Below, piece after piece: positions 55,688 through 64,000 of a stretch of DNA of 64,000 bases. Under the pieces are notes generated by a model that saw nothing but the letters and a program-made list of their open reading frames with translations, made no database searches and was not told the DNA's origin. This stretch comes from an uncultured Clostridia bacterium (GTDB lineage: Bacteria > Bacillota > Clostridia > Christensenellales > CALVMC01), in contig CALVMC010000003.1 in the NCBI GenBank assembly GCA_944342015.1, positions 69,842-133,841 of the forward strand, written 5' to 3'. Each line of letters starts with the position of its first letter. Positions within the stretch are counted from its first letter, which is position 1. The position numbers were made by a program, and so were the translations under genes.

Positions 55688-57871
55688 TTAAGCGATAGGC
55701 TTGCCGTTAACATCTTTGATTGTGATATCAGTACCTGTGATATCGAATACAACGCATCCTCCGTTAAGTACTACATTACCTTCTGCATCGCAGGACCAAG
55801 CGATAACTTTGGCTTTTGTAATGTTGCTTGAAGCGTCTCTTTGAGTTACGAGATAATCCAATACTTTAAAGGTTTTGCTGTCAACTTCAACTTTTGCACC
55901 TACTTGAATTTCAGATACTGCAAAAGAATCTGTTGAAAGTTCTACTCCGCCCGTAAATCCGCCAAGGTCGGAAGGAGTGGCCATGAACTGAACATTTCCG
56001 AATTTGAATTCTTCGATAGAAACAGACATTTTATCTTTACCGCCGAAGATTGTATCGATAACTACATCGATAGAAGCCTTTGTTTCTGCTGTCGGATTGA
56101 ATATAGCATATAATCCGTCAACGAAAGAACTGTAAACTTCGGTATATTCTACAACGCCGTCATCGTTGCTGTCAACAAAGTTAACATTGCCCCAAAGACC
56201 TGTTACTGCCTTTAATACATTGAATATAACTACTTTATAATCCAAAGTTGTAGTAGCTTTGTCTTCGCTTGCAAAAGCAGCGGTTGCAGCATATTCGATT
56301 ACATCGTAAAGGTTCAAAGTCGATTTAACTTTTTGTCCTTCTGCGGTTGTTGTGTATAAGGTGATTATCGCTTCTTTATTTGCGGTATTAATATCGGCTG
56401 CGTCAAAACAGAAATAAGTGTTGGTAGTAGTTCCGTTACCCATCCAGTATTCTATTTTAGCTTTTCCGTTGCCGTTATCGTAAAGATAATCGATAACTTC
56501 GTCAACTATTTCCATAGTGAGTTCATAGCAAGCTGCATCGTATTGAGCGTCGGTCATGTTGCCTTTAACGACTTTGTTAGCCATTCCGTATTCGAGACCT
56601 GCCCAAACAGCACCTATAACATCGGCATCGATATTGAATTTGTATTCGTAAGTATCGGTAGCGTCAGCATAATTGCCGTCATATCTCTTAACTTCACCCG
56701 AGAAGCTGAATGCAAGCGCATTGCTAGAAGATATATCGCCGAACTCTGTGATTTTGCCGTCGATAGTACTTGCAATATTAGCGTCTTTCGAAGTTCCTAC
56801 ATTAAGGGTGTCAACAGAAAGTTTTGCGCTGCCAGCGGGGAAATTAAAGTTAAATAATTCTTTGTAAGTATTTCCGGAAGGTACTCCGAGAACGAAATCG
56901 AAAGCAGTGCTGTTTTTGAATTCAACTGCTAAATTCTGTAAATTGCTGCTTGCGTCGATTTTAGCCGAAAGAACAACATCTACTCCTGTGCATGCAGGAA
57001 GATTGTTGTGGGAAAGAGGCTGCCATTCGCCGCCGACTTTGGTGTAAAGTCCTACGGCTTCAAAATATTCGCTTAAAGACTGGTAATCGTTGGTTTTACC
57101 GTCGCTGCTCGGTGAAATGAATCCTATGAGCGCACCGCCCATGGTTTTAACCATATTCATAACGCTTTCAAGGTCGATTGTAATGCTTACGGTTTTAGAA
57201 CCGTCAGAGTTTGCAGTAATATAAGGATTAACGCCTTCGGTAGGTTCGCCTGCTCCTACGGGATCTTCACAGAAACCTGCAACAGCCGCAATGATAACAT
57301 CGAGAGAGCTCATATCGATTGTGCTTTCGGTAGCCGAATTATCGGTGAAAAGGTTAACGATAGAAGCAAAAGACGGGAAAGATATTCTTCCTGTAAGATA
57401 ATCTTCACTTCCGAAAATGTTTCCGGTAAGCTTGGGATCGTTTTTGAGTTTAAGGAAGATATCGGAACCGTCTTTGTAATAAGCACCGAATACGAGTTTG
57501 TTTTCGGTAAGGGAATTGTTTACAACTTCAACCATTAAAGCGGTATCTTCTCCACCCGTGATATCGATATTACCTTTAACGCTGAAAGTAAAGTTCTCTG
57601 TTGCCGCACTTGCGCCGTTCGGAGTATTTGTCCATGAAGCAGCAAGGTCAAGGCTTATGACCTTGGTTGTAATGTCGCCGAATCCGCTGACCTTAGTTGC
57701 AGCAGAACCTAAAATCAAGTTCAATGCTTCCGTTTTTGCGTTTAACCAGCTCGTAGTTTTTTGATCGTCATCACCGGGTTCTTCCGGCTGGTTACAAGCA
57801 ATTAACGAAAAAGCAAGAACACATACTAACAATACTGAAATCAGTATTTTCCAAAATTTAAACTTTTTCAT
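55688..57871 (-). CDS. Large EF-hand lipoprotein 2 (paralogue)
   Basis: A 727-residue lipoprotein homologous along its length to the gene at 53011. The start at 57871 (MKKFKF) is preceded by GGAGG eight bases upstream, so an in-frame ATG farther upstream is not used. The signal and LIAC lipobox are the same as in paralogue 1, followed by QPEEPGDDDQ. An EF-hand loop, DSNDDGVVEYTE, lies near residue 568. The first ~180 bases are almost identical to those of paralogue 1 but the rest has drifted, so the 5' ends may have been kept alike by gene conversion or strong selection on the signal. Confidence 0.72.
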   Translation of the reverse strand: MKKFKFWKILISVLLVCVLAFSLIACNQPEEPGDDDQKTTSWLNAKTEALNLILGSAATKVSGFGDITTKVISLDLAASWTNTPNGASAATENFTFSVKGNIDITGGEDTALMVEVVNNSLTENKLVFGAYYKDGSDIFLKLKNDPKLTGNIFGSEDYLTGRISFPSFASIVNLFTDNSATESTIDMSSLDVIIAAVAGFCEDPVGAGEPTEGVNPYITANSDGSKTVSITIDLESVMNMVKTMGGALIGFISPSSDGKTNDYQSLSEYFEAVGLYTKVGGEWQPLSHNNLPACTGVDVVLSAKIDASSNLQNLAVEFKNSTAFDFVLGVPSGNTYKELFNFNFPAGSAKLSVDTLNVGTSKDANIASTIDGKITEFGDISSSNALAFSFSGEVKRYDGNYADATDTYEYKFNIDADVIGAVWAGLEYGMANKVVKGNMTDAQYDAACYELTMEIVDEVIDYLYDNGNGKAKIEYWMGNGTTTNTYFCFDAADINTANKEAIITLYTTTAEGQKVKSTLNLYDVIEYAATAAFASEDKATTTLDYKVVIFNVLKAVTGLWGNVNFVDSNDDGVVEYTEVYSSFVDGLYAIFNPTAETKASIDVVIDTIFGGKDKMSVSIEEFKFGNVQFMATPSDLGGFTGGVELSTDSFAVSEIQVGAKVEVDSKTFKVLDYLVTQRDASSNITKAKVIAWSCDAEGNVVLNGGCVVFDITGTDITIKDVNGKPIA

Positions 57872-57903
57872 AATTCCTCCCATTTGTAATTTAATACGAA
57901 TAA

Positions 57904-57932
57904 ATTTTAACATATATGTTTTTTACTTGCAA
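57904..57932 (-). promoter_or_regulatory. Promoter for EF-hand lipoprotein 2
   Basis: On the reverse strand TTGCAA (57927-57932) and TAAAAT (57904-57909) are 17 bases apart, 33 bases ahead of the start codon. Confidence 0.6.
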
Positions 57933-58278
57933 CAAATTTTAAAAATTTTTACTGTTTTTTTAAGGATTTTTTAAGTAAAATCCTGTAAAAAACAAAATTA
58001 AACATATTTTGACTCTTTTTTATTTATAATGAAAATTTAAATATATAAATATTTATTTTTAAAACCTAATTAAAGAGTCGTTTAACCGATTTTACGGTTA
58101 TTTATAAAAATTGATTATTTATAGTATAAATTACGCAAATTACCGGTGTTTTCGTAAAAGCAATTTAAACATTAATTTATCTGTCCCTTATGAGAAAACA
58201 CTTATTTTGATTTTCTTTTAATTTAAAAGAAATGATTTATTCCGATTAAGCGTTCACGGTTTTTCCTTAGTTTAGTTT
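57933..58278 (+). other. AT-rich intergenic region
   Basis: About 345 bases of very AT-rich DNA between the repeat protein's stop and the lipoprotein promoter. I see no gene, tRNA or clear hairpin in it. Confidence 0.5.
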
Positions 58279-59784
58279 TTAAAGAGAAAGGGTTTTCCCG
58301 GTTTTTGCGTCCTGATACATAATCCAGTAACCTTCTTTTTCGGGCTGATTTTTGTCGGCGGGAAACCAGCTGCAAAGCGAGGAAATATCGGTAGGCGGAA
58401 TTACCGATTTGTGTGCCGGTATTCCGTAACAGATATAGTCGGGATTTTTACCCACTATTCCTACAACATAGTACTCTTTGTCCTTAAACTCGATTTTTAC
58501 CCATTTGGAATCGGGAATATTTTTTTCGAGAATTTCTTCCTTCGGGTAGCAAACGAACAGTTCGTCTATCTGAGGCTTTACGGCGTCATAAAAGGTTTTA
58601 TCCGAACCGATAAGTCCGCTTTTTTTGGCTTTCAAAAAAATATCGGCGTTTGCTTCTATGCTCTCTGCCACGCTTAATTCGTTATCCTTTTTTTGGTTGT
58701 CATCCATATCACTGTTCCCTCCGCTGTCTTTACTGAAAAAATTTTCCTGTCTTGTCATAGGCTCGGCTTTAAAAAACTCGTTGACCGCATTTCTGTATTC
58801 TTTGTCCTTTGCGTTTATAAGATAGGCTCTTTCGAGTTCGATTTTTTTTATTATGTTGGTAATTTTTAAATCGGCGTCAAAATATTCGTTATGACAATAT
58901 GCATTGCAGTTATTTGAAAAATCTTTTTCCCCGCATTCCGTATAGGCTTGATTTTCCTTATTTTGATTTTCTTTATAGTCAGAAGTATTCGATTCATTGT
59001 TCTCGGGTATTTTTTCAGTTTTGTTTGCAGCTTCTTCGCTTATTCTGTCTTGGAATCCGCTTTCCTGAAACCCGATTTCATTTTCCTTAATATCACTGTC
59101 GTATTTATCACTGCCATTATTAAAGGTAAAGTCTGCTGTCGGACTTTCCTTTTCCTCTTCAAATTCCTCTTTTAATTGCTTTTGAAATACGCCGTCCTCT
59201 TCCCTTTCCCTATCGGTATTAATTTCCTTATCTGTATTAAGTTCATTATCGGTATTAAATTCATTATCTGTATTAAGTTCCCTATCTGTATTAAGTTCCC
59301 TATCGGTATTAAGTTCCCTATCGGTATTAAGTTCCCTGTTTTCAGCAAGGTATGTTGATTCTTTACTTTCAAAAGGAATATCCGTGCCGACTTCGGTTTC
59401 ATTTTCCGTGATAGTTTTTTCAAACGAAAAAGACTCTGTCTGCTCTTTCGGGAAAATTGCACTTTGACTTTTAAGATAAAGTTCGGTTATTTTTGCCGTT
59501 CTGTACGGATTTCCTTTTCTGCCTAAACAACCGTAATATACGGGACTTGTGCTAGAATCGAATAAAACGCATTCCAGACCTTCTTTTAAAATATCTTCTT
59601 TAACGGATATTTGTTTGTTTTTGTCGGAAGAAAAAATCCGCCCGTCGTTTATTACGGAAAAACTTTCATAATCTTTATCGCAGTAAACGGTGAGCCTGCC
59701 GTTAAAACTCCTGATTTTTCCCGTTCCGCATTCTTTTCCGTCCTTAACGGTAAAAAATTTTATGTTTTTTTCTGTAAGCTTCAT
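58279..59784 (-). CDS. Unknown protein with ELNTDR hexapeptide repeats
   Basis: A 501-residue protein I do not recognise. Residues 1 to about 125 look like a compact beta-rich domain (KNIKFFTVKDGKECGTGKIR, YYGCLGRKGNPYR). Residues about 150-192 are seven tandem copies of a six-residue unit (ELNTDR and close variants), coded by 18-base DNA repeats at 59209-59334. A long acidic, low-complexity middle follows. The last ~120 residues form a second domain, EFKDKEYYVVGIVGKNPDYIC ... GYWIMYQDAKTG, which looks like a separate module of unknown function. There is no signal peptide or membrane span. The role is not known. Confidence 0.6.
   Translation of the reverse strand: MKLTEKNIKFFTVKDGKECGTGKIRSFNGRLTVYCDKDYESFSVINDGRIFSSDKNKQISVKEDILKEGLECVLFDSSTSPVYYGCLGRKGNPYRTAKITELYLKSQSAIFPKEQTESFSFEKTITENETEVGTDIPFESKESTYLAENRELNTDRELNTDRELNTDRELNTDNEFNTDNELNTDKEINTDREREEDGVFQKQLKEEFEEEKESPTADFTFNNGSDKYDSDIKENEIGFQESGFQDRISEEAANKTEKIPENNESNTSDYKENQNKENQAYTECGEKDFSNNCNAYCHNEYFDADLKITNIIKKIELERAYLINAKDKEYRNAVNEFFKAEPMTRQENFFSKDSGGNSDMDDNQKKDNELSVAESIEANADIFLKAKKSGLIGSDKTFYDAVKPQIDELFVCYPKEEILEKNIPDSKWVKIEFKDKEYYVVGIVGKNPDYICYGIPAHKSVIPPTDISSLCSWFPADKNQPEKEGYWIMYQDAKTGKTLSL
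59209..59334 (-). repeat. 18-base tandem repeat, seven copies (hexapeptide ELNTDR)
   Basis: Seven adjacent 18-base units differ at only a few positions and code for ELNTDR-type hexapeptides. Unit length in whole codons means that copies can be gained or lost without a frameshift, so the number may vary between strains. Confidence 0.9.
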
Positions 59785-59954
59785 AAAACACCTCTTTTAA
59801 ATTTATGCTTTTAAAAACCGTGATATGAGAAAATCGTAAAGGTAAAAAGTTGTGTTTAGTTTTTTTAATAAATACTTAAATTGTAAAAAGCATATCTTAA
59901 AATGTTTATTCTTTTGCGTTTTAAGAAAATTTTTAGGAATCATTATTAAAATAC
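59785..59954 (+). other. AT-rich intergenic region
   Basis: About 170 bases of AT-rich DNA upstream of the hyd promoter, with no gene. Together with the leader it makes up a 400-base gene-free stretch. Confidence 0.5.
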
Positions 59955-59983
59955 TTGAATTGTTTATTACATTGTGTTAATAT
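59955..59983 (+). promoter_or_regulatory. SigmaA-type promoter of the hydrogenase maturation operon
   Basis: TTGAAT (59955-59960) and TAATAT (59978-59983) are 17 bases apart. Transcription should begin near 59990, exactly where the structured leader starts. Confidence 0.65.
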
Positions 59984-59989
59984 ATTTAT

Positions 59990-60169
59990 AAAGAACCGAC
60001 GGGACGGAAAATCCTACCCGAAGGAATCTTTAAACTTTTAAGCGACTTAAAGTTTTGCTTAATTGAAATTAAACATACCGAGTCTAAGGACGGTCCGAGG
60101 ACAAAGAGAGTTTAAATCAAAGAATAATTTTGCTTTGTTTTATTCCTTTGTCTTTGACAAAGGTTTTTT
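59990..60169 (+). promoter_or_regulatory. Structured leader RNA with terminator (riboswitch-like)
   Basis: A leader of about 180 bases before the TM1266-family gene. Its first hairpin has AAAGA (59990-59994) with TCTTT (60027-60031), CC with GG, an internal loop GAC/GAA, GGG (60001-60003) with CCC (60017-60019), and GGA with TCC around AAA. A second hairpin at 60077-60094 (ACC, GTC / GAC, GGT with a GA bulge) follows. The terminator CCTTTGTC/GACAAAGG (60145-60163) with six T ends just before the ribosome binding site. GACAAAG at 60100-60106 can pair with CTTTGTC at 60146-60152 and so destroy the terminator. It does not match any riboswitch class I know. Confidence 0.6.
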
Positions 60170-60185
60170 AATATAAAGGTGGAAT

Positions 60186-60431
60186 ATGGAAAACCGCATA
60201 GCAGTAATAGGAATAATAGTGGAAAATCAGGATATGACAACTAAACTCAACGAAATTCTTCACGAATACGGAAGGTATATAATCGGAAGAATGGGCGTAC
60301 CATTCCGTGAAAAAGGAATAAACATAATCAGCATAGCGATAAACGCACCGCACGAGATAATCAGCGCACTGTCGGGAAAAATCGGAAGACTTGACGGAGT
60401 CAGCGCAACGACAGCCTATTCAAAAGTATGA
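60186..60431 (+). CDS. TM1266-family hydrogenase system regulator
   Basis: An 81-residue protein of the TM1266 type, found beside [FeFe]-hydrogenase maturation genes. It begins ENRIAVIGIIVENQDM and has GRYIIGRMGVPFREKGINIISIAINAP and GKIGRLDGVSATTAYS, the fold of a NikR-like/ACT-like regulatory domain. AAAGGTGG lies four bases before the start. It overlaps hydE by four bases. A role as small-molecule or metal-responsive regulator is inferred from the family name; it is not proven. Confidence 0.88.
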   Translation: MENRIAVIGIIVENQDMTTKLNEILHEYGRYIIGRMGVPFREKGINIISIAINAPHEIISALSGKIGRLDGVSATTAYSKV

Positions 60432-61480
60432 AAAAGGATTTTATAGAAAGGATTATAGAAAATACCCAAAAGGGTATTGTTCCGAAAGCCGAAGATTTAA
60501 AATTAATTTTCGGCTGCGACGATAAGGCTTTAAGTCCTTTATATGAAAGGGCGAGAGAAACTGCATTTTCTGTATATTCCGACAATGTTTTTGTAAGGGG
60601 GCTTATTGAAATAACTTCCTTTTGCAAAAACGACTGTTTATACTGCGGACTCAGACGCTCGAACAAGGAAGCGCAAAGATACCGCATTAAAGAAGAAGAT
60701 ATATTTGAAATCTGTAAAATCGGTTACGAAAAAGGGTTCAGAACCTTTGTTCTGCAAGGCGGCGAAGACGGTTATTTCGGCGACGAAATACTCGTTCCCC
60801 TGATAGAAAAAATAAAATCCGCTTTTAAAAATGTTGCGGTGACGCTTTCCTTGGGGGAAAGAACAAAGGAAAGTTATAAAAATCTATTTAATGCGGGAGC
60901 CGACAGATATCTTTTAAGGCACGAAACGGCAGACAGTAAACATTATAAAAAACTGCACCCGAAAGATATGAGTTACGAAAACAGAAAACGGTGCCTTTAC
61001 GACTTAAAGGAAATAGGATATCAGACGGGCTGCGGACTTATGGTAGGCTCGCCCTATCAGACCGAAGAAAGTCTGTATAAAGACCTTGTTTTCATAAAAG
61101 AGTTCTATCCCGAAATGGTGGGAATAGGACCTTTTATTCCCCACAAAAAGACGCCCTTTAAGGACTTTGAAAAAGGTTCGGTTAAAAAAACCCTTATAAT
61201 GCTTGCCCTTGTCAGAATATTGGTACCGAAAGCACTTCTTCCTGCGACAACCGCTTTAAAGACGGCGGACGGTAACGGGCTTTTAAAAGGAATTCTTTCG
61301 GGCGCAAATGTTATAATGCCTAATTTAACGCCCGACGAGTACAGAACAAAATATGAAATATACGACGGAAAAACTACAAGCGATAAAAAATGCATCAAAG
61401 AATATCTTGAAAATATCGATAACGAACTTAATAAAATAGGACGGCGGCTTAATATGAGCCGTGGCGATTATAAAAAATAA
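60428..61480 (+). CDS. hydE: [FeFe]-hydrogenase H-cluster maturase HydE
   Basis: A 350-residue radical SAM enzyme that helps build the dithiomethylamine bridge or the organometallic part of the H-cluster. The [4Fe-4S] cysteines are in the CxxxCxxC block SFCKNDCLYCGLRR near residue 67. HLRHETADSKHYKKLHP-like and GLMVGSPYQTEESL are typical of HydE. The start overlaps TM1266 by four bases. Length is normal for HydE. Related BioB-like enzymes are ruled out by the neighbours. Confidence 0.93.
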   Translation: MKKDFIERIIENTQKGIVPKAEDLKLIFGCDDKALSPLYERARETAFSVYSDNVFVRGLIEITSFCKNDCLYCGLRRSNKEAQRYRIKEEDIFEICKIGYEKGFRTFVLQGGEDGYFGDEILVPLIEKIKSAFKNVAVTLSLGERTKESYKNLFNAGADRYLLRHETADSKHYKKLHPKDMSYENRKRCLYDLKEIGYQTGCGLMVGSPYQTEESLYKDLVFIKEFYPEMVGIGPFIPHKKTPFKDFEKGSVKKTLIMLALVRILVPKALLPATTALKTADGNGLLKGILSGANVIMPNLTPDEYRTKYEIYDGKTTSDKKCIKEYLENIDNELNKIGRRLNMSRGDYKK

Positions 61481-61525
61481 AATCCTGAAAGGGAAGATTA
61501 TAAGCCTTGAAGGCGGGAGGGATAT

Positions 61526-62944
61526 ATGTATAATGTAAAATCAATGAAAGCGGAAGAGTTTATCGACCATAACGAGATAGAAGAAACCCTTTCTTTTGCA
61601 GAAGCAAACAAGAACAATTTAAAACTTATCGACAGCCTTATTGAAAAAGCAAAAGAGAGAAAGGGACTCAGTCACAGAGAAGCGTCCGTTCTTCTTGCCT
61701 GCGAAAACAAGGAAAAACTCGAAGAAATCTATGCTTTGGCAAGACAGATAAAAGAAGATTTTTACGGGAACAGAATTGTAATGTTTGCCCCCCTTTATCT
61801 TTCCAACTACTGTGTAAACGGCTGCGTATACTGTCCCTATCACGGACAGAACAAACATATACCGAGAAAGAAACTTACTCAGGAAGATATCGTAAAAGAA
61901 GTAACAGCCCTTCAAGATATGGGACATAAAAGACTTGCGATAGAATCGGGAGAAGACCCTGTACATAATCCCATAGAATACATACTCGAAAGTATAAAGA
62001 CAATATATTCGATAAAACATAAAAACGGCGCTATACGAAGGGTAAATGTAAATATTGCGGCAACCACGGTGGAAAATTATAAAAAACTGAAAGACGCAGG
62101 AATAGGAACATATATACTTTTTCAGGAAACATATCACAAGGAAAGTTACGAAAAACTGCACCCGTGGGGACCTAAGCACGATTACTGCTATCATACCGAA
62201 GCTATGGACAGAGCGATGCAAGGCGGGATAGACGATGTGGGACTCGGGGTTCTTTTCGGACTGGAACTTTACAAGTACGAATTTGCAGGACTTTTAATGC
62301 ACGCAGAACATTTGGAAGCGGTATTCGGAGTAGGTCCGCACACGATAAGCGTGCCGAGAATAAAGAGAGCGGACGATATTAATCCTACCGATTTCGATAA
62401 CGGAATAGATGACGAAACCTTCGCTAAAATCTGCGCTCTTATAAGAATAAGCGTTCCTTATACGGGTATGATAATTTCAACGAGAGAAAGCAAGGCGGTG
62501 CGGGAAAAGGTACTGAGCCTTGGAATATCGCAGATAAGCGGCGGTTCGAGAACAAGCGTTGGCGGATACTATGAAGAGGAAGAGGAAGACGAAAGCTCGG
62601 AACAGTTCGATGTAAGCGACAAAAGAACCCTTGACGAAGTGGTCTGCTGGCTTATGGAACTTGGATATATTCCGAGTTTCTGCACGGCTTGTTACAGAGA
62701 AGGCAGAACGGGCGACAGATTTATGACATTGCTTAAAAACAAGCAGATACTTAACTGCTGCCATCCTAACGCTCTTATGACTCTTAAAGAATTTTTGTGC
62801 GACTACGCTTCGGAAAAGACGGTAAAAATCGGAAACGAACTTATAAAGCGGGAACTTGAAAAAATTCCAAACGAAACAGTAAAAGCAAAAGCCAAGGAAA
62901 ATCTGGAAAAAATCGAGAAAGGTATCCGTGATTTCAGATTCTGA
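61526..62944 (+). CDS. hydG: [FeFe]-hydrogenase H-cluster maturase HydG
   Basis: A 472-residue radical SAM tyrosine lyase that makes CO and cyanide ligands for the H-cluster. The SAM cluster is in NYCVNGCVYCPYHG (CxxxCxxC). The auxiliary cluster near the C-terminus is in FCTACYREGRTGDRF followed by C-C at NCCHPN, the CX2CX22C pattern that tells HydG from ThiH. GGSRTSVGGY is another signature. GGAGG lies about eight bases before the start. The gene ends 252 bases before hydF. Confidence 0.95.
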   Translation: MYNVKSMKAEEFIDHNEIEETLSFAEANKNNLKLIDSLIEKAKERKGLSHREASVLLACENKEKLEEIYALARQIKEDFYGNRIVMFAPLYLSNYCVNGCVYCPYHGQNKHIPRKKLTQEDIVKEVTALQDMGHKRLAIESGEDPVHNPIEYILESIKTIYSIKHKNGAIRRVNVNIAATTVENYKKLKDAGIGTYILFQETYHKESYEKLHPWGPKHDYCYHTEAMDRAMQGGIDDVGLGVLFGLELYKYEFAGLLMHAEHLEAVFGVGPHTISVPRIKRADDINPTDFDNGIDDETFAKICALIRISVPYTGMIISTRESKAVREKVLSLGISQISGGSRTSVGGYYEEEEEDESSEQFDVSDKRTLDEVVCWLMELGYIPSFCTACYREGRTGDRFMTLLKNKQILNCCHPNALMTLKEFLCDYASEKTVKIGNELIKRELEKIPNETVKAKAKENLEKIEKGIRDFRF

Positions 62945-63197
62945 AATCGGTTTTAAGGTTTTTTTAAAAATATAAAAATATTTTAAATTTTTTATAATAT
63001 TATAAGAAACCGTTTTAAAATTTTTTCGGAATTAAACATTTCGGTTTTATTTAAGCCGATAATCGCCGTAAAATTCAACAAAACGGAACGCCATATTCTC
63101 TACAAGCGAGTTTTATTTAATCCGAAAATAGCCGTAAAAATTTAAGTACCGAAAAATCGTACTTGCTTAATTAAATAAATTATAAGGTGGTAACAAT
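62945..63197 (+). other. hydG-hydF gap with 66-base-period direct repeat
   Basis: No gene is seen. Two copies of a 35-base sequence, at 63044-63078 and 63110-63144, share GTTTTATTTAA, CCGA, AAT, GCCGTAAAA in the same order, with a period of 66 bases. They lie in the leader of hydF. No clear promoter is seen. Confidence 0.55.
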
Positions 63198-64000
63198 ATG
63201 AGTTTAAACGACACGCCGTTAGCGGAAAGAGTGCATATAGCCTTTTTCGGAATGAGAAATGCCGGAAAATCATCACTTGTAAACGCAGTTACAAGGCAGA
63301 ATGTTTCTATTGTTTCTGAAAAAAAGGGAACGACGACAGACCCTGTTTACAAGAATATGGAACTTCTGCCGTTAGGTCCCGTTACGATTATAGATACGCC
63401 GGGCTTTGACGACGACGAAGAAACGCTCGGAAAACTCAGAGTGGAAAAAGCCGTTCATATTTTAAGAAAAACCGATATAGCCGTTCTCGTAAAAGACTCC
63501 TCTCTGCCCTTTTCCGAAACCGAAAAAACACTTGTTTCGGAATTTGAAAAATTAAATGTACCCTACATAATAGCACAGAACAAGTGCGACCTTATACAAA
63601 ATATTAACAGCCAAAACGGTACCGTTTTTGTCAGCGCAAAAACCGGTAAAGGAATAACCGAATTAAAAGAAAAAATAGCAAGTTTAAACTTGTTGAAAAC
63701 ACAGTCTCGAAAACTGCTCGATGGCATAGCAAATAAAGGCGACACTTTAATTCTTGTAGTTCCGATAGACAAAGCCGCTCCGAAAGGAAGACTTATTCTT
63801 CCCCAACAGCAGGTAATAAGGGAAGCTCTCGACTCAGGCTGCGTTGCGGTTATAACACGGGACGAAGAACTCGAACAGACTCTCAAAGCAATAAAAAATC
63901 CTTCCTTTGTAATATGCGACAGTCAGGTTTTTTCATATACCGCTTCCGTAGTACCCGAAAGCATACCGCTTACTTCCTTTTCTATACTTATGGCACGATA
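63198..64000 (+). CDS. hydF: [FeFe]-hydrogenase H-cluster maturation GTPase HydF, C-terminus missing
   Basis: The first 267 residues of HydF, cut by the window edge. HydF carries the assembled di-iron precursor to apo-hydrogenase and uses GTP. Walker A is GMRNAGKSS near residue 19, the G3 motif is DTPGFDD near 65, and the base-specificity motif NKCD is near 128. Cluster-binding cysteines (HxH and CxxC near the end of HydF) would follow outside the window. AAGGTGG precedes the start. Confidence 0.95.
   Translation, partial: MSLNDTPLAERVHIAFFGMRNAGKSSLVNAVTRQNVSIVSEKKGTTTDPVYKNMELLPLGPVTIIDTPGFDDDEETLGKLRVEKAVHILRKTDIAVLVKDSSLPFSETEKTLVSEFEKLNVPYIIAQNKCDLIQNINSQNGTVFVSAKTGKGITELKEKIASLNLLKTQSRKLLDGIANKGDTLILVVPIDKAAPKGRLILPQQQVIREALDSGCVAVITRDEELEQTLKAIKNPSFVICDSQVFSYTASVVPESIPLTSFSILMAR

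Noticed and set aside
59209..59334. 18-base tandem repeat as CRISPR or regulatory iteron
   Set aside because: The units are adjacent without spacers, in frame and inside a coding region, so they are a protein repeat.
59990..60110. Known riboswitch classes (SAM, c-di-GMP, cobalamin, molybdenum cofactor, NiCo, ydaO) for the hyd leader
   Set aside because: I compared the conserved cores of these classes from memory and none fits. The class is left open.

Overview
The window looks like part of the chromosome of an AT-rich, anaerobic, low-GC Gram-positive bacterium (Clostridia-like). The evidence is strong AGGAGG-type ribosome binding sites, a DnaD-repeat/DnaC-type helicase-loader pair, RlmH, a YycJ/WalJ-type hydrolase, [FeFe]-hydrogenase maturases (HydE, HydG, HydF) and a BclA-like collagen protein of the kind found on spores. 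Genus and species cannot be told from the sequence alone.

Layout. 1-5.8 kb: a nucleoside hydrolase (cut by the left edge) diverging from a ribokinase, an unusual XRE-cupin-acyl-CoA synthetase fusion behind an attenuator-like leader, then a ROK sugar kinase with a glycosyltransferase-like gene. 5.8-10.4 kb: a GT2/TPR glycosyltransferase, a ferritin-like protein and a large PrsA-like lipoprotein. 10.5-17.5 kb: housekeeping, with tadA, a glmU homologue lacking a normal N-terminal half, pth and mfd in one run, followed by an M14 peptidase and rlmH. 17.7-22.6 kb: a WalJ-like hydrolase followed by three consecutive CPBP intramembrane proteases. 22.9-25.7 kb: dnaD-like and dnaC-like genes, then tRNA-Thr(GGT).

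25.8-31.1 kb is accessory DNA: a MarR-controlled cassette of small redox enzymes containing a clear deletion scar, an AlkD-like protein, a short AAA/OLD-type ATPase and a HipA-like fragment. 31.1-32.9 kb is an ABC transporter pair. 33.0-47.45 kb is one 14.4 kb minus-strand surface-polysaccharide operon driven by a very good promoter at 47471-47499. It encodes an initiating sugar transferase, several glycosyltransferases, a Wzy-like polymerase, a Wzx-like flippase and a full WbpA-B-E-D-type set for UDP-2,3-diacetamido-glucuronic acid. The aminotransferase of that set is fused to a glycosyltransferase.

47.5-52.5 kb holds the collagen-like protein and an operon of response regulator, histidine kinase, iron alcohol dehydrogenase and dUTPase. 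Divergent from the two-component genes is a candidate small RNA with a C-rich loop and a terminator. Its promoter region carries TTTAAG-N5-TTTAAG, the direct-repeat form known for CiaR. 53.0-59.8 kb has two paralogous EF-hand lipoproteins and a repeat-containing unknown protein. 59.95-64 kb is the hydrogenase-maturation locus (TM1266-family regulator, hydE, hydG, hydF). It is preceded by a structured leader with mutually exclusive antiterminator and terminator pairings, which looks like a riboswitch or attenuator.

The most interesting candidates are the hyd leader RNA, the two-component-linked small RNA, the Ile-rich leader before the HTH-cupin-ligase fusion, the triple CPBP operon and the truncated GlmU.
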